A stretch of DNA of 64,000 bases, from positions 310,001 to 374,000 of the forward strand of contig NZ_RXLQ01000004.1 of assembly GCF_003953935.1 (NCBI RefSeq), in the 5' to 3' direction. Under the pieces are notes generated by a model. The model had not been told where the DNA came from. It was given only the letters and a program-made list of their open reading frames with translations, and did not search any database. Source of the DNA: Massilia atriviolacea. GTDB taxonomy: Bacteria; Pseudomonadota; Gammaproteobacteria; Burkholderiales; Burkholderiaceae_D. Made by a program: the position numbers and the translations under genes. Shown piece after piece: positions 7,584-16,523 of this stretch (position 1 is the stretch's first letter; every line of letters begins with the position of its first letter).

Positions 7584-9125
7584 ATGAACCGCTTCATCGC
7601 ACAAGCAAGCATGACCCGCGCCGCCGCCTTCGGCGTGTGGCTGGCGCTGGCCGCCGGCAATGCCAGCGCCGCCGGCGCCGCCCCCAAGGAAGCCCAGCCC
7701 CCGGCCCAGCGCGCCGACAGCGGGCCGCGCTGCAGCGGCCAGGCCGCGCATCCCGGCAAGCTGACCCTGCTGGTAGGCAAGTCGAACCTGATGCGCCTGT
7801 CCGAACCGGTGCGCAACCGCAGCATCGGCAATGCCGCCGTGGTGCAGGCCATGCTGGTCGCGCCCGACACCCTGTACCTGCTCGGGGTCGATGTCGGCAC
7901 CACCAATATGATCGTGCAGGGCAAGAGCGGGGCCTGCAGCATCGTCGACATCGTGGTCGGGATGGATCCGGCCGCGCTGCAGGCCAGCCTGGCGGCCCTG
8001 ATGCCGGAAGAAAAGGATATCCGCGTGCACAGCGCCGCCGATTCGCTGGTCCTGAGCGGCACCGTGGCCGATGGCGCCGCCGTGCTGCGCGCGCTCGAAC
8101 TGGCGACCGCCTTCGTCAACCGGCCGCTGCGCTCGCTGGCGCAGCAGGGCGGCGACGCGGCCAGCGGCGGCGCCGCCGCCGCCGCCGGGGCCGGCGCATC
8201 GGGCGCCTCGGGGACGGGCGCGGCGCCGCCGGCGCTGCGCGTGATCAACCTGCTGGCGGTCGGCGCGCCCCAGCAGGTGATGCTGGAAGTGAAGATCGCC
8301 GAAGTCTCGAAAAGCTTGATCGAACGGCTCGAAGGGGGCGTCAAGTGGGGCTTCGGCTCGGGCAGCTGGGCCACCACCCTGCTGGCCGATTTCATCAGCG
8401 GCAATGCCCAGGCCGCGCTCGGCGTGCAGCGCCTGAGCGGCAAGGGGGCCCGGCTCGAAGCCCAGAAGCACGATGGCATCGTGCGCATCCTGGCCGAGCC
8501 GAACGTGATGGCCGTCAGCGGCCAGGAGGGCAGTTTCCTGGCCGGCGGCAGCATCTTCATCCCGGTGGCCCAGGACAATAACAAGGTCACCCTGGAAGAG
8601 AAGGAATTCGGGATCGGCCTGCGCTTTACCCCGACCGTGCTGGGCGGCGGACGCATCAACCTGCGGGTGGCGCCGCAAGTGTCGGAAGTCTCGCGCGAAG
8701 GGATCGGCATCTCGGCCGCCGGTTTCAGCGGCGGGGCGGTGCTGCCGCTGATCACCACCCGGCGCGCCAGCACCACCTTGCAGCTGTACGACGGCCAGAG
8801 CTTCGCCATCGGCGGCCTGATCAAGAACAACCTGGTCAGCAACCGCAAGGGCTTGCCGCTGCTGGGCGAAGTGCCGGTGCTCGGGGCCCTGTTCCGCAGC
8901 ACCGATTTCCAGGAAGACCGCACCGAACTGGTGTTCGTGGTGACCGCGCGCCTGATCAAGCCGCTGCCGTCCGGCTACAGCTTGCCGACCGATGCCCTGG
9001 CGCCGCCCTCGCGCACCCAGATGCTGCTCGGTTCGCGCCTGGAAGGCCGCCTGGAGCGGCCCGCAGCGGCCGGCGCGGCGCCGCCGCCATCGTCGCCATC
9101 GCCCGCCGGTTTCGAACTGAAATAG
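7584..9125 (+). CDS. cpaC: Tad secretin CpaC/RcpA
   Basis: A 513-aa outer-membrane secretin that forms the exit pore of the pilus. After a signal peptide (ending near …GNASAAGA) come a pilus/BON-like N-terminal region (GKSNLMRLSEPVRNRSIG) and then the secretin domain (ALRVINLLAVGAPQQVMLEV through GLPLLGEVPVLGALF). Several in-frame starts exist. 7584 was chosen because AGGAT lies at good spacing, while 7575 has no ribosome site. A Gly/Ala/Ser-rich linker near residues 190-215 separates the N-terminal part from the secretin core, as in other RcpA proteins. Confidence 0.92.
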   Translation: MNRFIAQASMTRAAAFGVWLALAAGNASAAGAAPKEAQPPAQRADSGPRCSGQAAHPGKLTLLVGKSNLMRLSEPVRNRSIGNAAVVQAMLVAPDTLYLLGVDVGTTNMIVQGKSGACSIVDIVVGMDPAALQASLAALMPEEKDIRVHSAADSLVLSGTVADGAAVLRALELATAFVNRPLRSLAQQGGDAASGGAAAAAGAGASGASGTGAAPPALRVINLLAVGAPQQVMLEVKIAEVSKSLIERLEGGVKWGFGSGSWATTLLADFISGNAQAALGVQRLSGKGARLEAQKHDGIVRILAEPNVMAVSGQEGSFLAGGSIFIPVAQDNNKVTLEEKEFGIGLRFTPTVLGGGRINLRVAPQVSEVSREGIGISAAGFSGGAVLPLITTRRASTTLQLYDGQSFAIGGLIKNNLVSNRKGLPLLGEVPVLGALFRSTDFQEDRTELVFVVTARLIKPLPSGYSLPTDALAPPSRTQMLLGSRLEGRLERPAAAGAAPPPSSPSPAGFELK

Positions 9126-9136
9126 AGGAGAACGCC

Positions 9137-9412
9137 ATGAACCCACGCATCGCATGCAGCATCGCCATCCTGCTGGCGTCGACGGTCTTGCTGGGCGCCT
9201 GCTCCAGCACCCGCAACTGGGACGCGCGCTTCGGCAAGTCGCTGCGCGCCTCGCTGGCGAGCCAGGCCATCGATCCGGGCGCCGGGCGCGCCGCACGGTC
9301 CGTGAACGGACTCGACGGTAAGTCGGCGGCGGCGGCCCAGGAACGCTACCAGCGCTCGGCCGACGCGCCGGCCGCGCTGGCGCCGCAGTCCATCGGCGGG
9401 GGCGCAAAATGA
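9137..9412 (+). CDS. small Tad-locus lipoprotein
   Basis: A 91-aa protein with a lipoprotein signal peptide and lipobox LLGAC at residues 18-22, so it should be lipid-anchored in the envelope. The rest is hydrophilic and contains GLDGKSAAAAQERYQRS, a pattern seen in small lipoproteins of betaproteobacterial Tad loci. It occupies the place of RcpB/CpaD, the secretin-assisting lipoprotein, but is much shorter. GAGGAG precedes the ATG and the stop overlaps the next gene, so it belongs to the operon. A pilotin-like role for CpaC is inference. Confidence 0.78.
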   Translation: MNPRIACSIAILLASTVLLGACSSTRNWDARFGKSLRASLASQAIDPGAGRAARSVNGLDGKSAAAAQERYQRSADAPAALAPQSIGGGAK

Positions 9413-10884
9413 GGCCGCCGCGGCTTGCGTCCGGCCGCCGCCGGCGCCAGCGCGGCGTCTATGCGATCGTGTTCGCGCTGATGCTGATGCCGCTGATTTT
9501 GCTGGGTGGCATGGCCATCGACCTGTCGATGGCCTATATGCGCCGCACCGACCTGCAGACGGTGGCCGACGGCGCCGCGCTGGCGGCGGCGCGCGCGCTC
9601 GACGGCACCGAGGCCGGCGCCGCCAGCGCCGTGCTGCGCGCCGCCTCGGTCGTCAATGCCAGCAGGCTGGCCCTGAACGGCGCCATGGCCTGGTCGCCGG
9701 CCGCCCTGCGTTTCAGCGATACCCCCGACGGTGCCTGGCTGCCGGTGGCCGCCGTCAACGCCGCCAACGCGCCCAGCTTGCGCTATGCCCGCATCGACAG
9801 CGCCGGCCTGGCGCCGGCCTACGGCGCGGTGCGCGCCGTGTTCGCCGGCGCCATCGATTCGAGCTTCTCCACCTTGCGGGTGGAGGTGCGGGCGGTGGCC
9901 GGACGCAACGCGGTCCAGATCACGCCGCTGGCCATCTGCGCCCTGGACGCCCAGGCCGCCTCGATGCGGGCGAATACGGCCGGCTTCGAAGAATTCGTCG
10001 AGCACGGCTTCCGGCGCGGGGTCAGCTACAACCTGCTCGACCTCAACCCGGTCGGCGCCAACCCGCTGCATTACCAGGTCAATCCCATCGATTTCCCGCC
10101 GGCCATCGAGAACGTGGCGCACCGCGGCCTGGCCACCCTGCGCCCGATGGTGTGCAGCGGCAACCTGGCGCTTCCCTTCCTGCCCAGCGGCGCGCGGATC
10201 TACGTCAGCGAAGGTTTTCCCGCCTCGCTCACGAGCGAACTCAATTCGCGCTTCGGCAGCGCGAGCGGTTCCAGCTGCGACACGATCGCGGCGCCGGCCG
10301 ATATCAACGTCAAGGAGTACACCGTGCCCGCCTTCTGGATGCGCATGCCGGCCGCGACCCCCAACCTGGCCGTGATCCCGCCCAGCGCCGCCAGGCTGGT
10401 CGCCGGCAACCAGCGCAAGACCATCGCCGAGGCCAGCGGCGCCACGCCCGCGACCGATCCGGTCAGCTACGGCCCGCTGTGGACCTTCGCCAAGCCGCGC
10501 CGCTACGTGGCGGCCACCCCCGGCACGCCGGGCGCGGTCTTCCCCGCCAGCGCCTGGCCCCAGCTGTATCCGGTCGCCAGCACCGAAAAAGTCGGCCTGG
10601 TCGGCTCCTACCCCGCCGATCCGCTGATGCCGTACCGGGCCCTGGGCGCGTTTCGCCAGATGCCGAGCCCGTCGTCCTATCCCAAGGTGAGCGGGCGGCG
10701 CATCCTCAACATTCCCTTGCTGGCCTGCCCGGTCGACAGCGGCGGCACGGCCACGGTGCTGGCGGTCGGCAGTTTCCTGATGACGTCGCGCGCCACCGTC
10801 TCGCCCCAGCTGGGCGTGTATGCCGAATTCGGCGGCCTGGCCAAGGCCGACGCGCTCGGCGCTTCCGTGGTGCTGTACCGATGA
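9409..10884 (+). CDS. tadG: TadG-like pseudopilin-related protein
   Basis: A 491-aa protein starting with a positively charged leader, then a hydrophobic helix (GVYAIVFALMLMPLILLGGMAIDLS, two adjacent parts, residues 16-40) and a short conserved stretch (RRTDLQTVADGAALAAARAL) typical of the Tad domain of TadG proteins. The remaining 420 residues are a large extracytoplasmic domain with several cysteines. TadG proteins are minor components needed for pilus assembly. It overlaps the lipoprotein gene upstream and the tadE-like gene downstream by four bases each. No von Willebrand A domain was recognised. Confidence 0.85.
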   Translation: MRPPRLASGRRRRQRGVYAIVFALMLMPLILLGGMAIDLSMAYMRRTDLQTVADGAALAAARALDGTEAGAASAVLRAASVVNASRLALNGAMAWSPAALRFSDTPDGAWLPVAAVNAANAPSLRYARIDSAGLAPAYGAVRAVFAGAIDSSFSTLRVEVRAVAGRNAVQITPLAICALDAQAASMRANTAGFEEFVEHGFRRGVSYNLLDLNPVGANPLHYQVNPIDFPPAIENVAHRGLATLRPMVCSGNLALPFLPSGARIYVSEGFPASLTSELNSRFGSASGSSCDTIAAPADINVKEYTVPAFWMRMPAATPNLAVIPPSAARLVAGNQRKTIAEASGATPATDPVSYGPLWTFAKPRRYVAATPGTPGAVFPASAWPQLYPVASTEKVGLVGSYPADPLMPYRALGAFRQMPSPSSYPKVSGRRILNIPLLACPVDSGGTATVLAVGSFLMTSRATVSPQLGVYAEFGGLAKADALGASVVLYR

Positions 10885-11345
10885 AAGCGCGCTTCCTGCC
10901 ACGGCGCGCGCCCGGCATCGCGCATCTCGAACTGGCCCTGCTGTTTACCTTCGTGTCCTTCCTGCTGCCGCTGATCTTCAGCCTGGGACGCATCTTCTAC
11001 ATCTACATGGTGCTCAAGCAGAGCACCGCCACGGTCGCCACCTACCTGGCCACGCTGCCGCAGGCCGAATGGAACTCGACCACCGTGATGGGCAACGCGA
11101 TGATGAACAAGATGTACCAGCTGGGCGAGAAGAGCTTGCGCGATGCCGGCGTGGCGCCCGGCATCCCGCTGTACGCCGCCGGCTACCGCTGCGACGGCGA
11201 AATCTTCTGCGGCGGCGAGCGCCAGGAAACGGTGACGGCATCGATGATGGTGCACGTGCCCTACGGCTACACCATCATGGCCGAACTGGGCCTGCCGGAA
11301 ACCCTGACGATCTATACCAGCGTCACCGTCCCCTACGCCCGCTGA
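10881..11345 (+). CDS. TadE-like minor pseudopilin
   Basis: A 154-aa protein with a short basic leader and one N-terminal hydrophobic helix containing HLELALLFTFVSFLLPLIF (residues 14-32), the TadE-type prepilin pattern with a Glu in the helix start. The periplasmic part contains a cysteine pair (YRCDGEIFCGG). TadE and TadF are processed pseudopilins needed for pilus biogenesis. The start overlaps the tadG-like stop (ATGA). Which of the two TadE-like genes here corresponds to TadE and which to TadF cannot be decided. Confidence 0.83.
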   Translation: MKARFLPRRAPGIAHLELALLFTFVSFLLPLIFSLGRIFYIYMVLKQSTATVATYLATLPQAEWNSTTVMGNAMMNKMYQLGEKSLRDAGVAPGIPLYAAGYRCDGEIFCGGERQETVTASMMVHVPYGYTIMAELGLPETLTIYTSVTVPYAR

Positions 11346-11360
11346 GCCCAGGAGCCGCCC

Positions 11361-11963
11361 ATGCACGCCATCCTTCGTCCCGCGTCCCGCCGATGCCCGC
11401 CGCGCCGCCTGCGCGCCGGCGGCGCCACCATGATCGAATTCGCCCTGACCCTGCCGCTGTTCCTGCTGTTCATGCTGGGCACCTTCGAAGTGGCGCGTGC
11501 GCTGTACCTGTGGAGCGTGCTGGCCAATGCCACCGCCGTGGCGGCGCGCGGCGCGGCCGTGATCGACGCCACCGACCAGGGCGCGCTGGGCACGCTGGCG
11601 CAGGCGGCCGGGATCGCGGCGCGCGCCGGCGGCATGGCGCTCGGCAGCGCCGCCCGGCCCGACGCCCGCATCGTGATCACGCACCTGGCCGCCGATTTTG
11701 CGCCGGTCGCGCTGCTGCCGGCCTGCCCGGCGCAAAACATTGTCAACTGCAACGCCAATCCGAATGGCAACAACTGCGTGCGCTTCGTGCAAGCCCAGCT
11801 GTGCGCCCCGGGCGCCGGCGCCTGCGTGCCGGCCAGCTACAAGCCCCTGTTTACCGGCAGCGCGCTGCTCCAGGGATTGACGTACCCGACCTTCGCGACG
11901 ATCACGCCGGCCGCGTCGCTGGGGCATCAGGCAGGTAGCACCGAAGTCTGCCCCGGTCCCTGA
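11361..11963 (+). CDS. tadE: TadE/TadF-like minor pseudopilin
   Basis: A 200-aa protein with an Arg-rich leader, then GGATMIEFALTLPLFLLFML (residues 20-39). This is the classic TadE motif, with glycine before the predicted cleavage site and Glu at position 5 of the mature helix. The C-terminal domain has five or more cysteines (LPACPAQNIVNCN, NNCVRF, LCAPGAGACVP), so it is probably disulfide-bonded. It is the second TadE-like subunit in the operon, 15 bases after the first. Confidence 0.85.
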   Translation: MHAILRPASRRCPPRRLRAGGATMIEFALTLPLFLLFMLGTFEVARALYLWSVLANATAVAARGAAVIDATDQGALGTLAQAAGIAARAGGMALGSAARPDARIVITHLAADFAPVALLPACPAQNIVNCNANPNGNNCVRFVQAQLCAPGAGACVPASYKPLFTGSALLQGLTYPTFATITPAASLGHQAGSTEVCPGP

Positions 11964-11993
11964 GCCGCGCGGCCTTACCCAAGAGGAAGTTCC

Positions 11994-13169
11994 ATGAAAG
12001 CTCTACTGATCACCCACGACAACCAGCTGCAAGCCGAAATCGCGGCCCAGGGCGCCGCCCGCATGCCGCCCGTGACCCTGGTGGCGGTGCGCAGCCGCCT
12101 GCGCGACGCGCTCGAGCGCGTGCTGCCCGAGAACCCGGCGCTGGTGATCGTCGACGCCAGCGGCCTGGCGGGCGACGAGGCCGAACTGCTGCTGCGCCTG
12201 GCCAAGCTGTACCCGGGGGCGACCTTCATGCTGCTCACCCGCGACCAGCAGCAGGACCTGCTGATCCGCGCCATGCGCGCCGGCGTGCGCGAGGTGCTGC
12301 AGCTGCCGCTGGTGCACAGCGCCTTCCACGACGCCATCAACCGCATCGCCGACGCCGCCAATGCCGGCAAGCTGTGCGACGGCAAGGTGCTGGCCTTCAT
12401 TTCCTGCAAGGGCGGCAGCGGCGCCACCTTCCTGTCGACCAATTTCGCCTATGCGCTGGCCAGCCTGGCCGACAAGAAGGTGATCCTGATCGACCTGCAC
12501 GGGCAGTTCGGCGACGCCACCCTGTACGTGTCGGACCAGAAGCCGGCCATGACCCTGTCCGACGTGTGCGGCCAGATCGCGCGCATCGACGGCGCCTTCC
12601 TCGACTCCTGCCTGGTGCACGTCACGCCCGGCTTCGGGATACTGGCGGCGGCCGACGACCCGGCCCAGGCGGTCGAGCTGAAGCCGGAGCAGATGGACGT
12701 GATCCTGCGCGTGGCGCGCCAGCACTACGACTACGTGGTGCTCGACGTGGGGCGCCAGATCGACGCCATTTCGCTGCGCGCGCTCGACAACGCCGACGCC
12801 ATCTACCCGGTGCTGCAACTGGCCCTGCCCGACCTGCGCGACGGCCGCCGCCTGCTCGACATCTTCCGCTCGCTCGGCTACGCCATCGAAAACACGCGCC
12901 TGATCGTGAACCGCTACGAAAAGGGCGGGCGCCTGCGCCTGCAAGACGTGCAAGCCTCGCTCGGCGCCGAGGTCATGCACACCGTGCCCAACGATTACGT
13001 GAACGTCACCGATTCGGTGAACCAGGGCGTGCCGGTGCTGCAACTGTCGCGCGCCAGCCCGGTGGCGCGCAGCCTGTCCGAACTGGTCGAGCTGGTGACC
13101 GCGCGCCGCGTGCCGGAAGCGAAGGGCTTGCTCACGCGCCTGTTCGGGCGCGCCGAAGCCGAACAGTAG
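11994..13169 (+). CDS. tadZ: Tad pilus localisation ATPase TadZ/CpaE
   Basis: A 391-aa protein made of an N-terminal receiver-like domain (residues 1-120) and a MinD/ParA-type ATPase. The P-loop at about residue 138 reads KGGSGAT, so the usual lysine of the KGGxGKT motif is replaced by alanine. This atypical loop is normal for TadZ/CpaE, which marks the pole or focus where the pilus is built. DLHGQFGDATLY gives the second nucleotide-binding motif. The stop codon lies inside an 11-bp tandem repeat. Confidence 0.9.
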   Translation: MKALLITHDNQLQAEIAAQGAARMPPVTLVAVRSRLRDALERVLPENPALVIVDASGLAGDEAELLLRLAKLYPGATFMLLTRDQQQDLLIRAMRAGVREVLQLPLVHSAFHDAINRIADAANAGKLCDGKVLAFISCKGGSGATFLSTNFAYALASLADKKVILIDLHGQFGDATLYVSDQKPAMTLSDVCGQIARIDGAFLDSCLVHVTPGFGILAAADDPAQAVELKPEQMDVILRVARQHYDYVVLDVGRQIDAISLRALDNADAIYPVLQLALPDLRDGRRLLDIFRSLGYAIENTRLIVNRYEKGGRLRLQDVQASLGAEVMHTVPNDYVNVTDSVNQGVPVLQLSRASPVARSLSELVELVTARRVPEAKGLLTRLFGRAEAEQ

Positions 13170-13200
13170 CCGAACGATAGCCGAACCATAGTCGAACAAT
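13157..13200 (+). repeat. four 11-bp tandem units across the tadZ stop codon
   Basis: Units AGCCGAACAGT, AGCCGAACGAT, AGCCGAACCAT and AGTCGAACAAT run head to tail. The tadZ stop (TAG, 13167-13169) spans the first unit junction, and the array fills much of the gap to tadA. The length is not a multiple of three, so unit gain or loss would not change tadZ but would change the spacing to the tadA ribosome site. Confidence 0.85.
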
Positions 13201-13218
13201 CAGCCCCAGGAGAAACCC

Positions 13219-14565
13219 ATGACCTTGCGCGAACGCCTGAGCGCGGCCGAGGAGAGCCGCCACACGCAGCCGGTGGAAGCGGAATCGTCCAACCACGCCT
13301 ACCACGACCTGAAGAAGAACATGCACCAGATGGTGCTCGACCGCATCGACCTGGAACGCCTCAAGCGCCTCACGCCGGAGCAGTTCAAGCACGAGCTGGG
13401 CCTGCTGGTGCAGCACATCATCGAGGAAGAGCACATCGTGCTCAACCAGCACGAACGGCACGAGCTGGTGCTCGACATCCAGCACGAAATGCTCGGTTTC
13501 GGCCCGCTCGAACCGCTGCTGTCCGACCCGACCGTGTCGGACATCCTGGTCAACACGTTCAACCAGGTGTACGTGGAACGGCGCGGCAAGCTGGAGCTGA
13601 CCGACATCACCTTCCACGACAGCGCCCACCTGATGAAGATCATCGACAAGATCGTCTCGCGGGTCGGGCGCCGGGTCGACGAATCGAGCCCGATGGTCGA
13701 CGCCCGCCTGCCGGACGGCTCGCGCGTGAACGCGATCATCCCGCCGCTGGCGGTCGACGGCGCGATCCTGTCGATCCGGCGCTTTTCGGCGACCCCGCTG
13801 ACGGTCGAGAACCTGCTGCGCTACAAGAGCATGACCCCGCCCATGGTGCAGGTGCTGCAGTCGCTCGGCCACGCCAAGATCAACATCCTGATCTCGGGCG
13901 GCACCGGGAGCGGCAAGACCACCCTGCTCAACCTGCTGTCGGGCTTCATCCCGGCCAACGAACGCATCATCACCATCGAAGACGCGGCCGAACTGCAGAT
14001 GCGCCAGCCGCACGTGGTGCGCCTGGAAACGCGGCCGCCGAATATCGAAGGCAAGGGCGAGGTGACCCAGCGCGCGCTGGTGCGCAACGCGCTGCGCATG
14101 CGCCCCGACCGCATCATCCTGGGCGAGGTGCGCGGGGCCGAAGCGATGGACATGCTGCAGGCGATGAACACCGGACACGAAGGCTCGCTCGCGACGATCC
14201 ACTCGAACACCCCGCGCGACGCCCTGGCGCGCCTGGAAAACATGGTCGGCATGGCGGGCGTGACCCTGACCCCGCGCGCGGTGCGCCAGCAGATCTGCTC
14301 GGCCATCACGGTGGTGCTGCAGGTCACGCGCCTGACCGATGGCGCGCGCAAGCTGGTCAGCCTGCAGGAAATCACCGGCATGGAAGGCGAGATGATCGCC
14401 ATGCAGGAAATCTTTTGCTTCGAGCAGACCGGGGTCGACCCGGACGGCAGGGTGGTCGGGCATTTCCGCGCCACCGGGGTGCGCCCGCGCTTCGCCGACC
14501 GCCTGCGCCTGTTCGGCGCGCCGGTGCCCGACTCGGCCTTCGACCCCAGCCGCATTTTCGAATAG
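13219..14565 (+). CDS. tadA: Tad pilus assembly/retraction ATPase TadA/CpaF
   Basis: A 448-aa secretion ATPase of the VirB11/GspE superfamily that powers Flp pilus extension and retraction. An N-terminal helical domain (residues 1-150) is followed by the RecA-like core, with Walker [15 protein letters not shown] near residue 228, an Asp box ([13 protein letters not shown]), Walker B ([13 protein letters not shown]) and the His box ([14 protein letters not shown]). All catalytic motifs are intact. AGGAG lies before the ATG. Its order directly before tadB and tadC is universal in Tad loci. Confidence 0.95.
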   Translation: MTLRERLSAAEESRHTQPVEAESSNHAYHDLKKNMHQMVLDRIDLERLKRLTPEQFKHELGLLVQHIIEEEHIVLNQHERHELVLDIQHEMLGFGPLEPLLSDPTVSDILVNTFNQVYVERRGKLELTDITFHDSAHLMKIIDKIVSRVGRRVDESSPMVDARLPDGSRVNAIIPPLAVDGAILSIRRFSATPLTVENLLRYKSMTPPMVQVLQSLGHAKINILISGGTGSGKTTLLNLLSGFIPANERIITIEDAAELQMRQPHVVRLETRPPNIEGKGEVTQRALVRNALRMRPDRIILGEVRGAEAMDMLQAMNTGHEGSLATIHSNTPRDALARLENMVGMAGVTLTPRAVRQQICSAITVVLQVTRLTDGARKLVSLQEITGMEGEMIAMQEIFCFEQTGVDPDGRVVGHFRATGVRPRFADRLRLFGAPVPDSAFDPSRIFE

Positions 14566-14573
14566 GAACGGCC

Positions 14574-15551
14574 ATGGATTATGTCTTTTACGGCTTTGCC
14601 GTGCTGTTGTTCGCGGCCGTCATCCTGATGGTCGAGGGTGGCTGGCTGCTGTGGTCGCAAACGCGCGGCGGCGGCGCCCAGCGCATCGCGCGCCGCCTGC
14701 GCGTGATGTCGGGCGGCACCGACATCGAGGGCGGCGCCATCTCGATCCTCAAGCGGCGCCGCTTCAGCGCCTCCGACAGCCTCGACAGCGCGCTGCACCG
14801 CCTGCGCCTGGCGCACGCCATCGACCGCCTGCTGATGCAGGCCGGGGTGCACTGGATGGTGGCGCAGTTCCTGGCGGCCTCGCTGGCGCTGCTGTGCGCG
14901 GGCGGCGTGATGGCGCACCTGTGGGACACGCCGCCGCTGCTGACCTGGACGCTGCCGCTGCTGGGGGCCGCCCTGCCGCTGATGGTGCTGCGGCGCACGC
15001 GCGCCACGCGCCTGTGCAAGATCGAGGAACAGTTACCCGAAGCGGCAGACTTCCTGGCGCGCGCCATGCGCGCCGGCCACTCGTTTACCAATGTGATGCA
15101 AATGGTCGGCAGCGAACTGCCGGAACCGCTCAGCGGCGAATTCCGCACCGTGCACCAGGAGATCAACTACGGCGTGCCCATGAACGAGGCGCTGCACAGC
15201 CTGGCCGAGCGGGTGCCCCTGACCGACCTGCGCTACATGGTGATCGCGGTGCTGATCCAGCGCGAGTCGGGCGGCAACCTGGCTGAAATCCTGGGCAATA
15301 TCGGCCACATCATCCGCGAGCGCCTCAAGCTGCTGGGCCAGATCCGGGTGCTGTCGGCCGAAGGGCGCATTTCGGCCTGGATCCTGGGCGTGCTGCCGTT
15401 CGCGGTGGCCGGCATGATGTACCTTGCCAATCCGGAGTACATCAGCATGCTGTGGACCGATCCGGCCGGCATACGCCTGCTGGGCTACGCCGCCGTGATG
15501 ATCTGCATCGGGGTGGTGTGGCTGCGCAAACTGATTCACATTCGCGTCTAG
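14574..15551 (+). CDS. tadB: Tad inner-membrane platform protein TadB
   Basis: A 325-aa type II secretion F-domain protein. Hydrophobic helices lie at about 4-24, 95-115, 120-140, and two at the C-terminus ([20 protein letters not shown] and a last segment near 305). The GspF domain ([20 protein letters not shown]) is in the cytoplasmic middle. TadB and TadC form the membrane platform that the TadA motor acts on. The start ATG at 14574 has AGGA upstream; in-frame codons further up fall inside tadA and were ignored. Confidence 0.93.
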   Translation: MDYVFYGFAVLLFAAVILMVEGGWLLWSQTRGGGAQRIARRLRVMSGGTDIEGGAISILKRRRFSASDSLDSALHRLRLAHAIDRLLMQAGVHWMVAQFLAASLALLCAGGVMAHLWDTPPLLTWTLPLLGAALPLMVLRRTRATRLCKIEEQLPEAADFLARAMRAGHSFTNVMQMVGSELPEPLSGEFRTVHQEINYGVPMNEALHSLAERVPLTDLRYMVIAVLIQRESGGNLAEILGNIGHIIRERLKLLGQIRVLSAEGRISAWILGVLPFAVAGMMYLANPEYISMLWTDPAGIRLLGYAAVMICIGVVWLRKLIHIRV

Positions 15552-15560
15552 GAGGCCAGC

Positions 15561-16496
15561 ATGAGCGGCTCGCAATTACTGTTTTTGCTGATCGTGTTCG
15601 TGGTGGTGTGCGCCCTGGCGGCGCTGGCCATCAGCACCTTCTGGCCCGGCTATATGCGCCAGCGCCTGGCGCGCGTGGGCGCGGCCAGCGCCGATACCGG
15701 CGCCGGGCGCAGCGATGGCTGGGTGGAAAAGGTGGCCAAGGTGGCCCAGCCCTTCGGCACGCTGTCGCTGCCCGAGCAGGGCTGGGAAAAGTCGCCCCTG
15801 CGCACCCGCTTCATGAACGCCGGCTGGCGCGGGCCGTCGGTGGCGCCCCTGTATTTCGCGGCCAAGACCGTGCTGGCGCTGTTCCTGCCGGCGCTGGTGG
15901 GCGTGTGGATCGCGCTTTCGAGCGAGGTGCTGAGCGGACAGCGCATCATGCTGATGCTGCTCGGTACGGCCACCTGCGGCTACTACCTGCCCAACGTCGT
16001 GCTCGAAATGACGGCGCGCCGGCGCCGGCGCGAGATCTTCGAATCGATTCCCGATGCGCTCGACCTGCTGACCGTGTGCGTGGAAGCGGGCCTGAGCCTG
16101 GAGCGCGCGCTGATCAAGGTGGCCGGCGAAATCCACATCAAGTCGCTGGTGCTGGCCCAGGAAATGCAGCTGGTGCTGATGGAAATGCGGGCCGGCTTCA
16201 GCAAGGAAAAGGCGCTGCGCAATTTTGCCCTGCGCAGCGGCGTGGAAGACGTCGACACGCTGGTGGCGATGATGATCCAGTCCGAGCGCTTCGGCACCAG
16301 CATGGGCACCTCGCTGCGCGTGCATGCCGACACCCTGCGCACCAAGCGGCGCCAGATGGCCGAGGAACAGGCCGCCAAGATCGGCGTCAAGCTGATGTTC
16401 CCGCTGATCTTCTTTATCTTCCCGACCCTGCTGATGGTCCTGCTCGGCCCGGCCGCCATGCAGATCATGCGTACGCTCAGGTCGGTCAACTCCTAG
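15561..16496 (+). CDS. tadC: Tad inner-membrane platform protein TadC
   Basis: A 311-aa partner of TadB with the same F-domain (IPDALDLLTVCVEAGLSLER at about 156-175) flanked by membrane helices at the N-terminus, at about 95-145 and at the C-terminus (KLMFPLIFFIFPTLLMVLL). AGGAGG-like sequence stands before the ATG. The gene starts 10 bases after tadB, consistent with one operon. Confidence 0.93.
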   Translation: MSGSQLLFLLIVFVVVCALAALAISTFWPGYMRQRLARVGAASADTGAGRSDGWVEKVAKVAQPFGTLSLPEQGWEKSPLRTRFMNAGWRGPSVAPLYFAAKTVLALFLPALVGVWIALSSEVLSGQRIMLMLLGTATCGYYLPNVVLEMTARRRRREIFESIPDALDLLTVCVEAGLSLERALIKVAGEIHIKSLVLAQEMQLVLMEMRAGFSKEKALRNFALRSGVEDVDTLVAMMIQSERFGTSMGTSLRVHADTLRTKRRQMAEEQAAKIGVKLMFPLIFFIFPTLLMVLLGPAAMQIMRTLRSVNS

Positions 16497-16523
16497 CCCA
16501 TCCCGTTTCTACCGGAGCCGCTC